Of a DNA stretch of 64,000 nt, positions 36,715 through 45,182 are shown one piece after another. Under the pieces are notes generated by a model that was not told where the DNA came from, ran no database searches, and was given only the letters and a program-made list of their open reading frames with translations. The position numbers were made by a program, and so were the translations under genes. Within the stretch, counting starts at the first letter, position 1; every line of letters starts with the position of its first letter. Source of the stretch: Streptomyces sp. BK208 (GTDB taxonomy: Bacteria > Actinomycetota > Actinomycetes > Streptomycetales > Streptomycetaceae); contig NZ_SOAV01000001.1 of NCBI RefSeq assembly GCF_004364245.1, forward strand, positions 620,001-684,000, written 5' to 3'.

Positions 36715-38007
36715 TCAGGTACAGCTCCCCCGCCGGGCGCGGTCCGAACCGTGCGGGACGGGGACGGCGAGCACGGCGTCGGGCGTGACGACCTCGGTGA
36801 TGCCGCGCGCCGCGAGGTGCCGGGGGTCCGCGGCGCGCGTGTCGAGGACGGTGGTGGGGCGGACGCCGTCGGCGACCAGCCGGAAGAAGGCGTCGAAGAC
36901 GGCACCGCCGGGAGCGCAGGCCGGGCGCGCGGCGGGGTCGGCCGGGACGACGAGGGCGGTGGTGCGCGGGGCCGGGGCGGGACGGGCGCCGGTTCGGACC
37001 GCGCGTGCCGCGCTCGCCAGGGCCCGTGCCGTGTCCTTGGGGCGGCGGTCGTTGGTGAGGAGTCCGAGCCCGTACTCCAGCTCGGGGAAGTCGGCCAGGG
37101 TCCGGGACACGTCGTGGGAGCACCACCAGGTGACGCCCCACAGCCCGGGGCAGTCCAGGGCGTTGGCGACGGTGGCCTCGGTGAAGGCGGCGGCGTGCTC
37201 GGCGGGGACGAGGGGCGCGGGGGCTCCGACCTCCTGGAGCCAGACCGGGCGGTGCGCGTCGTCGGCCCATGCCTTGCTCAGTTCGATCAGGTAGGCGGCA
37301 TGGTGCTCGCTGGGCACGGAGGTACGGCCGTGGCGCTGGGCGGTGCCGTTGAAGACCCAGGAGTGCACGGCCGTGACCGCGCCCCGCCGGGCGGCCTGGG
37401 CGGGGGTGAAGGGCTGGTCGCCCTGGTACCAGGTGGCGTCGTACTCGGCGTGCAGGTGCATGCGGCCGGGTGCCCCCTCCTCGCAGGCGGCCAGCATCCG
37501 CTCCAGCCAGGCGTCGATCTGGTCGCTGGTGGCGCGGTCCGGATCGGGGTGGGGGCCCGCGGAGAACTGGTTGACCTCGTTGCCGAGGGTCATGCCGAGG
37601 AAGTTGGCCCGGCCGGCCAGGGCGGCGGCGAGGGTGCGCAGGTAGGCGGCCTGGCCGTCGATCACGTCCGGGTCGGTGAACAGGTTGCGGCGGTGCCAGG
37701 TACGGGTCCAGGCCGGGACGAAGTCGAAGCTGCTCAGGTGGCCCTGGAGACCGTCCACGTTGACGTCGAGGCCGCGTTCGCCGGCCGCGTCGACCAGCGC
37801 CACCAGGTCCTCCACCGCGCGTTCGCGGATCAGGGAGCGGTTGGGCTGGAAGTAGGGCCACAGCGGGAAGACGCGGACGTGGTCCACGTCCAGGGCGGCG
37901 ACGGAGTCCAGGTCGGCGCGCACCGAGTCGAGGTCGAAGTCGAGCCAGTGGTGGAACCACCCGACGCTCGGTGTGTAGTTGACGCCGAAGCGCACGGCAG
38001 AGGGCAT
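36715..38007 (-). CDS. GH5-like glycoside hydrolase (clan A, possible mannosidase/mannanase)
   Basis: The 430-residue protein has a TIM-barrel pattern: VRFGVNYTPSVGWFHHWLD, VDHVRVFPLWPYFQPN, GLDVNVDGLQGHL. The acid/base Glu144 is in LGNEVNQF and the nucleophile Glu259 is in RPVWLQEVGAP. These are the hallmarks of clan GH-A. No signal peptide is present, so it is cytoplasmic. The last 100 residues look like an accessory beta domain. It lies between GH38 and ABC permease genes in one operon. The family and substrate are tentative; a beta-mannosidase-type role would complement GH38. Confidence 0.78.
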   Translation of the reverse strand: MPSAVRFGVNYTPSVGWFHHWLDFDLDSVRADLDSVAALDVDHVRVFPLWPYFQPNRSLIRERAVEDLVALVDAAGERGLDVNVDGLQGHLSSFDFVPAWTRTWHRRNLFTDPDVIDGQAAYLRTLAAALAGRANFLGMTLGNEVNQFSAGPHPDPDRATSDQIDAWLERMLAACEEGAPGRMHLHAEYDATWYQGDQPFTPAQAARRGAVTAVHSWVFNGTAQRHGRTSVPSEHHAAYLIELSKAWADDAHRPVWLQEVGAPAPLVPAEHAAAFTEATVANALDCPGLWGVTWWCSHDVSRTLADFPELEYGLGLLTNDRRPKDTARALASAARAVRTGARPAPAPRTTALVVPADPAARPACAPGGAVFDAFFRLVADGVRPTTVLDTRAADPRHLAARGITEVVTPDAVLAVPVPHGSDRARRGSCT

Positions 38008-38074
38008 GCGGGTGTCCTTGCTACGGGGGCGTGGGGGAGGTACGGGGTGCGGCCGGCGACCTCGGCCGGCGGGG

Positions 38075-38995
38075 TCAGCCCTTGACGGCGCCCTCGCCCA
38101 CGCCGCGGAAGAAGTACCGCTGGAGGCAGGCGAAGAGGACGATGAGCGGCGCCACGGCGATGACCGTGCCCGCGGCGACCAGGCGTTCGTCGTTGGCGAA
38201 GGTGCCGTGCAGGTAGTTCAGGCCGATGGTCAGGGTGAATTTGGAGGGGTCGCTCAGCACGATGAGGGGCCAGAGAAAGTCGTCCCAGGCGCCCATGAAG
38301 GCGAAGATCGCGACGACGGCGAGGGTGCCCTTCACCGCGGGCAGCGCGATCCGGCAGAAGCGCTGCCAGACGTTGGCGCCGTCGACGAAGGCGGCCTCCT
38401 CGATCTCGTAGGGGAGGTTGAGGAAGGCGTTGCGCATCAGCAGCACGTTCAGGGCGCTGACGCAGCCGGGCAGCACCACGCCGACGAGGGTGTTGTTGAG
38501 ACCCAGCTCCCGCATGGTGGTGAACTGGGCGATGACGATGCCCTCCACCGGCACGAGCATGGCCAGGACGAACACCAGCGCGGCGACGCGCCGGCCGCGG
38601 TAGCGCAGCCGGGCCAGGGCGTATCCGGCGAGGGCGGCGCCGACGCAGTTGGTGACGACGTTGGCGGCGGCGACCTTCAGCGAGTTCAGGGCGTAGTCCC
38701 AGACCGGGATGGTGTCGGCGACCCGCTCGTAGTTGTGCAGGGTGGGATCGCCGGGCAGGAACCTGGGCGGGGAGCTGAAGATGTCCTCGGTGGGGCCCTT
38801 GAGCGAGGTCGACAGCTGCCACAGGAACGGGCCGATGGTCAGGGCGAGGACGCCGAGCAGGAGAAGGTAGCGCAGGGCCAGTTCCCAGACGCGTACGCGG
38901 CGCCCGTGCTCGTCGGTGATCCGGGGTTCGCGTTCCCGGGTCCGGGGAGCGTCCCGGAGCCCGCCGGCCGGGCGGGTCTTCTCGGCGAGGCTCAC
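38075..38995 (-). CDS. Carbohydrate ABC transporter permease (MalG type)
   Basis: The 306-residue inner-membrane permease has six helices and the cytoplasmic EAA loop (EEAAFVDGANVWQRFCRIALPAVKG) that docks the ATPase. The N-terminal first helix (LLLLGVLALTIGPFLWQLSTSLK) and the late EAA loop are typical of the CUT1 second permease. The GTG at 38995 overlaps the upstream permease stop (GTGA). No ATPase gene is in the cluster. In Streptomyces such importers usually share the multitasking ATPase MsiK. Confidence 0.92.
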   Translation of the reverse strand: MSLAEKTRPAGGLRDAPRTREREPRITDEHGRRVRVWELALRYLLLLGVLALTIGPFLWQLSTSLKGPTEDIFSSPPRFLPGDPTLHNYERVADTIPVWDYALNSLKVAAANVVTNCVGAALAGYALARLRYRGRRVAALVFVLAMLVPVEGIVIAQFTTMRELGLNNTLVGVVLPGCVSALNVLLMRNAFLNLPYEIEEAAFVDGANVWQRFCRIALPAVKGTLAVVAIFAFMGAWDDFLWPLIVLSDPSKFTLTIGLNYLHGTFANDERLVAAGTVIAVAPLIVLFACLQRYFFRGVGEGAVKG

Positions 38996-39924
38996 GACTC
39001 CTCCTTCCGGTCGGCACGCAGGACCAGCAGCATCAGGACGACGGTGACGGCGAACACGACGACGGAGAGGGCGGAGGCGTAGCCGACCCGGCCGGTCAGG
39101 CCGGTGCCGGTGCGCTGGACCAGCATGACGAGGGTGGTGTCCTCGCCGGCCGGGCCGCCGCTGGGGCCCGCCATCAGGTAGACCTCGGAGAAGACCTTGA
39201 AGGCGGCGACCGAGGAGAGGGCCGCGACCAGGACCATGGTGGAGCGGACCGCGGGCACCGTGACGGTGAGGAAGCGGCGGACCGCGCCCGCTCCGTCCAC
39301 TGCGGCGGCCTCGTGCAGCTCGCGGGGCACGTTGGCGAGCGCCGCCAAGTAGATGATCATGTAGTAGCCGAGGCCCTTCCAGACCGTGACGGCCATCGCG
39401 CTGAGCAGGATCAGCCACTGGTCGCTGAGAAAGCCGACCGGACTCGCGCCGAGCGTCTCCAGCAGGGAGTTGACCAGGCCGCGCTCGTCGAGGAGCCAGA
39501 CCCAGATCAGTCCGACCACGACGATCGAGGCGACGACCGGGGTGTAGAAGGCCGACCGGAAGAAGGTGATGCCGGGGATGTTCTTCTGCACCAGCAGCGC
39601 GAGCAGCAGCGGCAGCAGGACGAGCGCGGGGACGACCCCGAGGACGTAGAGGGAGCTGTTGCGCAGGCCGATCCAGAACATGTCGTCGTGGAGCAGCTCG
39701 CTGAAGTTGTCGAGGCCCACGAACTCGCCCGGGACCAGCGTGCGGCGGTCGGTGAAGGAGTTGACGAGGGTGGAGACGAACGGATACAGGATGAAGGCGC
39801 CGGTGACCAGGAGGCCGGGGGCGGCGAACAGCCAGGGGCTGGCGGGCAGTTGGCGCCGCACGCGCCGGGCGCCGCCGCGCTTGCCGGTGCCCGGCGTGCC
39901 GGTGGTGAGGATGGGACTCGCCAT
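38992..39924 (-). CDS. Carbohydrate ABC transporter permease (MalF type)
   Basis: This 310-residue CUT1 permease has six helices (first LFAAPGLLVTGAFILYPFVSTLVNSF) and an EAA loop, LHEAAAVDGAGAVRRFLTVTVPAVRS. It pairs with the MalG-type permease downstream and the binding protein upstream, with a six-base gap to the latter. Together they should import a manno-oligosaccharide or related glycan fragment for the GH38 and GH5-like enzymes of the same operon. Confidence 0.92.
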   Translation of the reverse strand: MASPILTTGTPGTGKRGGARRVRRQLPASPWLFAAPGLLVTGAFILYPFVSTLVNSFTDRRTLVPGEFVGLDNFSELLHDDMFWIGLRNSSLYVLGVVPALVLLPLLLALLVQKNIPGITFFRSAFYTPVVASIVVVGLIWVWLLDERGLVNSLLETLGASPVGFLSDQWLILLSAMAVTVWKGLGYYMIIYLAALANVPRELHEAAAVDGAGAVRRFLTVTVPAVRSTMVLVAALSSVAAFKVFSEVYLMAGPSGGPAGEDTTLVMLVQRTGTGLTGRVGYASALSVVVFAVTVVLMLLVLRADRKEES

Positions 39925-39930
39925 GACGCC

Positions 39931-41223
39931 TCAGCCCTGCTGCTGAAGGAGCCGGTCGCACGCCTTGACAGCGTTGTCGAGGGCTTCCTTCGGGCTCTGC
40001 TTGCCCTGGAGCGCCTTGGCGACCTCGTTGCGCAGCTCGGTCTTCATCTGCTCGCTGAACAGCACGGGCGTGTAGTTCACGGCGTCCTTGAGCGACTTGG
40101 CGGCGGCCACCCGGACGCGGGTCTCGTCGGTGCCGTCCTCCTCGGTGAAGTACGGGTCGTCCAGCGAACCGGCGGTGCTCGGGAAGATGGCGACCTGCTT
40201 GGCGAACGACATCTGGTGGGCCGCGTCGGTGACGTGGTGCGCGAAGGCGACCGCGGCGGGCTTGCGCTCGCTCTGTGCGTTCACCATGAGGCCCATCACG
40301 TACATGTTGACGTGTCCTGTGCTGGTGATCTGGTCGGTGATGCCGATGTTCTCGTACAGGTTCGGCGCCTGCTTCTTGAAGTTGGCGAGGTCGAGCGCGC
40401 TGCCCGGGTTCATGGCGACGGCGCCGGTGAGGAACTTCTTCCCGGACGACTCGGGGGTGGCGGTCAGCGCCTGCGGGTCGAGGGCCTTGGCGTCGTACAG
40501 CTCCTTGTAGCGGGTGAGGAGCTGGACGCCCTTGGCGTCGTCGAACGCGAAGCCGGTGCCCTCCTTGTTCATGAGCGGGACGCCGTAGCGGCCGAAGTCC
40601 TCGATGGTGGGCACGTTGGCGAGGGTGGCGACCTCGCCGTCGGTCCTGTCGGCGATCTTCAGCGCGGCGTCGAAGACCTCGTCGTAGGTCTTCGGCGGCT
40701 GCTCGGGGTCGAGCCCGGCCTTCTCGAAGAGGGACTTGTTGTAGAAGAGCGGACCGGTGTTGAGGTACCAGGGGAAGGCGTACGTGCCTTCCATGCCCGG
40801 TATCCGGTGGCTGGCCCAGGCCCCTTCCAGGTACTCCTTCTCGTACTGGCCGGCGGCCTTGTCCAGGTCGAGGGCGAGACCGGCCTGGGCGAGCGGGGCG
40901 ACCAGGTCCGGGGAGACGTTGACGACGTCGGGCAGGGTACCGCCGGCGGCGTCAGCGCTGATCTTGTCCGCGTAGCCCTCGCCGGGCTGGTCGACCCACT
41001 TGACGTGGGTGCCGGGGTACTTCTTCTCGAAGTCGGCGATCAGGCCCTCGAAGTAGTCCTTGAAGTTGGCCCGCAGGTTCCAGGTCTGGAAGGTGATGTC
41101 GCCCTCCACCTTTCCCGAGGCGTCGGTCGAGCCACCGCCGTCGCCTCCGGAACCGCAGGCGCTGAGCGGCAGGACGAGGGCGGCTACGGCGGCTGCGGCG
41201 AAGGTTCTGCGCGAGGTGGGCAC
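39931..41223 (-). CDS. Carbohydrate ABC transporter substrate-binding lipoprotein
   Basis: The 430-residue lipoprotein has a signal ending ALVLPLSACGSGG (lipobox LSAC) and an extracellular solute-binding family 1 domain: DITFQTWNLRANFKDYFEGLIADFEKKYPGTHVKWVD, TLPDVVNVSPDLVAPLAQAGLALDLD, FPWYLNTGPLFYNKSLFEKAGL. The GTG at 41223 was preferred because the lipoprotein signal starts there. It leads the operon of transporter and glycosidase genes and is divergent from a LacI regulator, with operator-like inverted repeats in the shared region. Confidence 0.92.
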   Translation of the reverse strand: MPTSRRTFAAAAVAALVLPLSACGSGGDGGGSTDASGKVEGDITFQTWNLRANFKDYFEGLIADFEKKYPGTHVKWVDQPGEGYADKISADAAGGTLPDVVNVSPDLVAPLAQAGLALDLDKAAGQYEKEYLEGAWASHRIPGMEGTYAFPWYLNTGPLFYNKSLFEKAGLDPEQPPKTYDEVFDAALKIADRTDGEVATLANVPTIEDFGRYGVPLMNKEGTGFAFDDAKGVQLLTRYKELYDAKALDPQALTATPESSGKKFLTGAVAMNPGSALDLANFKKQAPNLYENIGITDQITSTGHVNMYVMGLMVNAQSERKPAAVAFAHHVTDAAHQMSFAKQVAIFPSTAGSLDDPYFTEEDGTDETRVRVAAAKSLKDAVNYTPVLFSEQMKTELRNEVAKALQGKQSPKEALDNAVKACDRLLQQQG

Positions 41224-41375
41224 GGTGACACGTCTCCCTTGAGGCGTCGGCGGCGGGATGCCAGCGACCATGCCCGGCGATTCCGCGGAAAGTCAATGGA
41301 CTCGCGCCAACTAAAGAAGAAAGCGGGACATTAGTGCAGGTCAGAGCGGCAGCATTGCGCTCTTGCCAAGAAGAA

Positions 41376-41413
41376 CTAATGCGCTTTAGGATCAGCGCAC
41401 TCAAGCGCATTAG
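41376..41413. promoter_or_regulatory. Paired LacI-type operators between mannoside operon and its regulator
   Basis: CTAATGCGCTT (41376-41386) and AAGCGCATTAG (41403-41413) are perfect inverted repeats of each other, 16 bases apart. Each half has the quasi-palindromic AATGCGCTT core with a central CG, as LacI-family sites do. They lie 24-61 bases before the LacI gene start and upstream of the divergent operon, so one repressor could silence both. Confidence 0.75.
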
Positions 41414-41437
41414 CTCGCACCGAGGAAAGGAGTGCGC

Positions 41438-42484
41438 ATGCCGGCCAAGCGGCCCGCCGCGCGCCGGCCGACGATGAAGGACATCGCGCGGCGGGCCGGA
41501 GTCTCCGAGAGCGCGGTGTCGTTCGCGCTGAACGACCGGCCGGGGGTCTCCGAGATCACCCGGGACCGGGTGCGCCGGGTGGCGGAGCAGCTCGGCTGGC
41601 GCCCCAGCACGGCCGCGCGCGCACTGTCCGGAGAGGGCGCGGCGACGGTGGGCTTCGTCCTGGCCCGGCCCGCCCACACCCTCGGCGTGGACTCCTTCTT
41701 CCTGCAACTGGTCTCGGGCATCCAGGAGGTGCTGGCGGACCGCCATCTGGGGCTGCTGTTCCAGGTGGCGCGGGACGTCGACGACGAGTGCGCGGTCTAC
41801 CGGCGCTGGTGGGCCGAGCACCGGGTGGACGGTGTCCTCGTGGTGGACCCGCGCACCGACGATCCGCGCCCGGACCTTCTCGACGAACTGGGCCTGCCCG
41901 CCGTGGTCATCGGCGGGGAGCCGGACGAGCGTCATCCGGGGCTGTCGACGGTGTGGGCGGACGACGCGGGGGCGATGGCCGCGCTGGTGGACGCGCTCCA
42001 CGCGCTCGGGCACCGGCGGATCGTGCACATCGCCGGGCTGCCGGACCTGGCCCACACCGATCGCCGGGTCCGCGCCCTGCGCGCGGAGGCCGGACGACGC
42101 GGTCTCGGCGAGGTCGAGTCGGTGACCACGGACTACTCGGACGCCGAGGGCGCGGCCGTCACCCGCCGGGTCCTGGAGGCGCCCGCTCCCCCGACCGCGC
42201 TGATCTACGACAACGACGTGATGGCCGTCGCCGGGGTCGCCTCCGCGGCCGAACTCGGTTTCTCGGTACCGGCGGACGTGTCCGTGGTGGCCTGGGAGGA
42301 CTCGGCCCTGTGCCGCATGGTCAAGCCGTGGCTGTCCGCCCTGTCCCGGGACAGCGTGGAGTTCGGCCGCACGGCGGCGACGGAGCTGACCGCCCTCCTC
42401 GACGGCGGCCCGGCCCGGACGGTGCGGGTGCCGGTACCGCGGCTGATCGAGCGGGACAGCACGGGGCCGGCCCGGCCGGTGTGA
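41438..42484 (+). CDS. LacI-family transcriptional regulator of the mannoside operon
   Basis: The 348-residue protein has an N-terminal helix-turn-helix (MKDIARRAGVSESAVSFALNDRPGVSEITRDRVRRVAEQLGWRPS) and hinge. A periplasmic-binding-protein-like effector domain follows (VGFVLARP, GVLVVDPR, VVIGGEP, HRRIVHIAGLPD, ALIYDNDVMAVAGVASAAELGFSVPADVSVVAWEDS). The ATG at 41438 has AAGGAG five bases upstream; an in-frame GTG at 41432 overlaps that site and is less likely. Imported sugar or a breakdown product is the probable inducer. Confidence 0.92.
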   Translation: MPAKRPAARRPTMKDIARRAGVSESAVSFALNDRPGVSEITRDRVRRVAEQLGWRPSTAARALSGEGAATVGFVLARPAHTLGVDSFFLQLVSGIQEVLADRHLGLLFQVARDVDDECAVYRRWWAEHRVDGVLVVDPRTDDPRPDLLDELGLPAVVIGGEPDERHPGLSTVWADDAGAMAALVDALHALGHRRIVHIAGLPDLAHTDRRVRALRAEAGRRGLGEVESVTTDYSDAEGAAVTRRVLEAPAPPTALIYDNDVMAVAGVASAAELGFSVPADVSVVAWEDSALCRMVKPWLSALSRDSVEFGRTAATELTALLDGGPARTVRVPVPRLIERDSTGPARPV

Positions 42485-42608
42485 GCGCGATCGGGGACGA
42501 CCGGGCGGCCCTCGCTCTCGACGTACGGGCGCCGGGACGAGCAGAGTACTGTCCTGCGTACTCACCAGTAATCCCGCATCCCGGTTCCCGCACCCCGAGG
42601 AGACCTCC

Positions 42609-43955
42609 GTGACCGACTGGGCCGGCCGTACCGCCGTAGAGATAGCCACCGCCGTACGGGAGAAGCGGGTCACGCCCCGCGAGGTGGTGGCGGAGCACCT
42701 GGCCAGGATCGAGCGGCTGGACGGCCGCGTCGGCGCCTTCCGTACGGTGCGGGCCGAGGCGGCGCTCGCCGAGGCCGAGGAGGTGGGCGCCCGGGGCGAT
42801 CTGGGCGAACTGCCGCTGGCCGGTGTGCCGGTCGCGGTCAAGGACAACCTCGCGGTGCGCGGGGAGACCATGCGCGTCGGCTCGGCCGCCACGCCGCACA
42901 CGCCCGCGGACGCCGACCACGTCACCGTGGCGCGGTTGCGGGCGGCCGGCGCGGTGGTGGTGGGGCTGACGAACGTGCCGGAGCTGTGCGTGTTCGGCAC
43001 CACCGACGGGCTGCTCGGCACCGCCCGCAACCCGTGGGACCCGGCCCGCTCCGCGGGTGGTTCGTCGGGCGGCAGCGCGGCCGCGGTCGCCGCCGGGATG
43101 GTGCCGCTCGCGCTCGGCAATGACGGCATGGGCTCACTGCGCATACCCGCGGCCAACTGCGGTCTGGTCACCCTCAAACCGGGTCACGGCGTCGTGCCGG
43201 CCGGCATCGGCGAGGGCGACTGGTTCGGCATGTCCGAGAACGGGCCGCTGGCCACGACGGTCGAGGACGCCCGTCTGATGCTCGCCGTCCTCGCGGACCG
43301 GGCGCTGCCGGACCGCGAGGAGTCCGGCGCCCTCCGCGTCGCCGCCTCGCTGCGCAGTCCGCTGGCCGGCGTCCCCGTCTCCCGGCCGTACGCGCACGCG
43401 GTGCGCGAGGCGGCCGGGGTCCTGATGAAGGCGGGTCACCAGATACGGCGGGCGGACCCGCCCTACCCGGCGTCGCTGAGCCTGACGGCCCTGACCCACT
43501 GGACGGCCGGCACGTCGGTGGACGCGCGGGGCCTGGACCGGCGGCTGCTGACCCGGCGCACGCGGGTGCACGCGGCGCTCGGGCGGCGCTTCGTCGGCCG
43601 GGTGGCGACCGGCGGGGACCGGGAGCGGCTGCGCCGGCGCCTGGAGCCGTTCTTCGCCGAGTACGACGTCCTGCTCACCCCCGCGCTGGCCCGCCGCTCC
43701 CCCGAGGCCGGCCCCTGGCACGAACGGGGCTGGTTGCGCAACATGGTGGCGAATTCGGCGTACTCGCCGTTCACGCCGCCGTGGAACCTGACCGGCTGGC
43801 CCGCGATGTCGGTGCCGCTGGACACGCCGGACTCCGGCGCGCCCAGCTCCGTGCAACTGGTGGGGCGCCCGGGATCGGAGACGGCCCTGCTGGAACTGGC
43901 GGAGCGGATCGAGGCGCTGCGCCCCTGGCGGCGGACGGCGCCGCTCGACCGATGA
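42609..43955 (+). CDS. Amidase (amidase signature family)
   Basis: The 448-residue cytoplasmic hydrolase has the Ser-cisSer-Lys triad. Lys78 is in GVPVAVKDN, the cis-Ser is in AGGSSGGSAAAVAAG (about 152-153) and nucleophile Ser176 is in GNDGMGSLRIPAANCG. The usual GTDTGGS motif reads GNDGMGS here, a variation that may alter specificity. It could hydrolyse an aliphatic or aryl amide. It is not linked to gatB/C, so it is not the tRNA amidotransferase. The GTG start fits the family N-terminus (WAGRTAVEIATAVREKRVTPREVV). Confidence 0.88.
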   Translation: MTDWAGRTAVEIATAVREKRVTPREVVAEHLARIERLDGRVGAFRTVRAEAALAEAEEVGARGDLGELPLAGVPVAVKDNLAVRGETMRVGSAATPHTPADADHVTVARLRAAGAVVVGLTNVPELCVFGTTDGLLGTARNPWDPARSAGGSSGGSAAAVAAGMVPLALGNDGMGSLRIPAANCGLVTLKPGHGVVPAGIGEGDWFGMSENGPLATTVEDARLMLAVLADRALPDREESGALRVAASLRSPLAGVPVSRPYAHAVREAAGVLMKAGHQIRRADPPYPASLSLTALTHWTAGTSVDARGLDRRLLTRRTRVHAALGRRFVGRVATGGDRERLRRRLEPFFAEYDVLLTPALARRSPEAGPWHERGWLRNMVANSAYSPFTPPWNLTGWPAMSVPLDTPDSGAPSSVQLVGRPGSETALLELAERIEALRPWRRTAPLDR

Positions 43956-43994
43956 CGCCTCCGAGGCCCGGTGGTCCATCGGGGCGCGGTCGTC

Positions 43995-44477
43995 CTACAG
44001 GGACCGGTGCATGACGTACAGGCCGACCCGCCCGTGCCGCGGATGGTCGAAGGCGTCCGGCACCGTGCCCAGGATCGTGAAGCCGAGGGAGGTCCACAGC
44101 CGTACGGCGGGGTTGGTCTCGACGACGGCGTTGAAGACCATGCCCCGGTAGCCGTCGGCCCTGGCGGCCTCCAGGACGTGTTCGGCGAGGGCCCGTCCGG
44201 TGCCCCGTCCCGCCCGGTCGGGGTCGACCATGAACCCCGCGTTGGCGATGCCGGCGGCGGGACCGCCGTAGTTGGGGGTGACGTAGGCGGAGGCGACGAC
44301 GGCGCCGGTGTCGTCCTCGACCACGTAGACGCGTTTGGCGGGGTTCATCCACAGGGCCCGGGCGTCCTCCTCGGAGGTGTCCGGGTCCCAGGCGTAGGTC
44401 TCGCCGGCGGCGACGATGCGGTGCCAGAAGGGCCAGATGTGCGGCCAGTCGCCGGCCGTGGCTTCCCTGATCAGCAT
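43995..44477 (-). CDS. GNAT-family N-acetyltransferase (phosphinothricin-acetyltransferase-like)
   Basis: The 160-residue single GNAT domain begins MLIREATAGDWPHIWPFW. It shows the acetyl-CoA-binding segment GFMVDPDRAGRGTGRALAEHVLEAARADGYRGMVFNAVVETNPAVRLWTSLGFTILGTVPDAF. The substrate is not readable; the LGF/GTVPDAF ending is frequent in small-molecule or amino-acid acetyltransferases. The ATG at 44477 fits the domain edge. The 57-residue gene lies just upstream on the same strand. Confidence 0.87.
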   Translation of the reverse strand: MLIREATAGDWPHIWPFWHRIVAAGETYAWDPDTSEEDARALWMNPAKRVYVVEDDTGAVVASAYVTPNYGGPAAGIANAGFMVDPDRAGRGTGRALAEHVLEAARADGYRGMVFNAVVETNPAVRLWTSLGFTILGTVPDAFDHPRHGRVGLYVMHRSL

Positions 44478-44533
44478 GGGCGTGAGTCTGGCACGCCCAT
44501 GCGCGGGCGATCTCGGCGGACGGCCCGGGCGGG

Positions 44534-44707
44534 TCAGTCCACGCTCGGCAGGATGTGCGGCTCGGCGAGGTCGTCCTCGTAACCCGCGAGGCGGATCGGT
44601 GCGGAGCGCGCCCACACGTCGAGGATGCCGATCTCGCCGGGCCGGCGGCCACGTCCGCCGCGTTCTTCGATGCGTTGCTCCGGGTTCGTCGTCGTTTCCG
44701 GTGTCAC
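44534..44707 (-). CDS. Small acidic protein (57 aa), unknown function
   Basis: The GTG at 44707 is preceded by an excellent AAGGAG site, and coding bias matches the window. The product has a charged, disordered-looking N-terminal half (Thr/Glu/Arg/Gly-rich). The C-terminal half is more ordered and mixed hydrophobic/acidic: IGILDVWARSAPIRLAGYEDD, then LAEPHILPSVD at the terminus. It has no Cys, no signal and no helix long enough to span a membrane. I do not recognise the family. It could be a small regulator, or a precursor-like peptide, but no modifying enzyme is adjacent. The GNAT gene follows 56 bases later. Confidence 0.6.
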   Translation of the reverse strand: MTPETTTNPEQRIEERGGRGRRPGEIGILDVWARSAPIRLAGYEDDLAEPHILPSVD

Positions 44708-45182
44708 CGCGCACTCCTTATGTGTCGGGTCACCCTCGGGGGCTCTCCGCGCCAGTCTCCCGTCCGGCACTCGGCGCCCGCTGGGATGTGAGTCGGATGC
44801 AGTCAGGACGCGGTGGCGCCGGCAACTCGTTCGGAAGCAGGCCGTTGTCGACCGGCTTGTCCCATGACGGACCTCGGGTGCGGGTAGTGCCCTGCCCTGC
44901 CGTCCGTCCGATCCAGACTAACCAAATGAGCGGGGGTGCGCTCTATGGGGCTCAAAAGATGGGAGAAGCATTGCCCTTCGACCGGTGCGCAGTTGGCCCA
45001 AGTCTGCCCCGGAACGTTCACTTCCGCACCGTGCGCGAGTCACCCGTTCGGCCCACAGGGACGTCCACACCTTCGATTGCCCGCCGTGACGGGCCGCGCA
45101 GTTAAAGTGCCGTTGGCTGCGTCGCAAGCTCGCCATGGTCTGCTGCCCGTCGGCAACGGCTGTCTCGTGGGAGGACCGAGGC
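44708..45182. other. 475-base divergent intergenic region
   Basis: No credible gene is seen. It must hold promoters for the small protein (minus) and the HD-fold protein (plus). A GACGGAC/GTCCGTC inverted repeat with a long loop occurs near 44872-44911. The sequence is locally less G+C-rich around 44918-44975. I could not assign promoter boxes confidently. Confidence 0.4.

Noticed and set aside
33802..38085. A 1427-codon plus-strand open frame opposite GH38 and GH5-like genes.
   Set aside because: It is antisense to complete glycosidases with intact catalytic motifs and has only low-complexity content.
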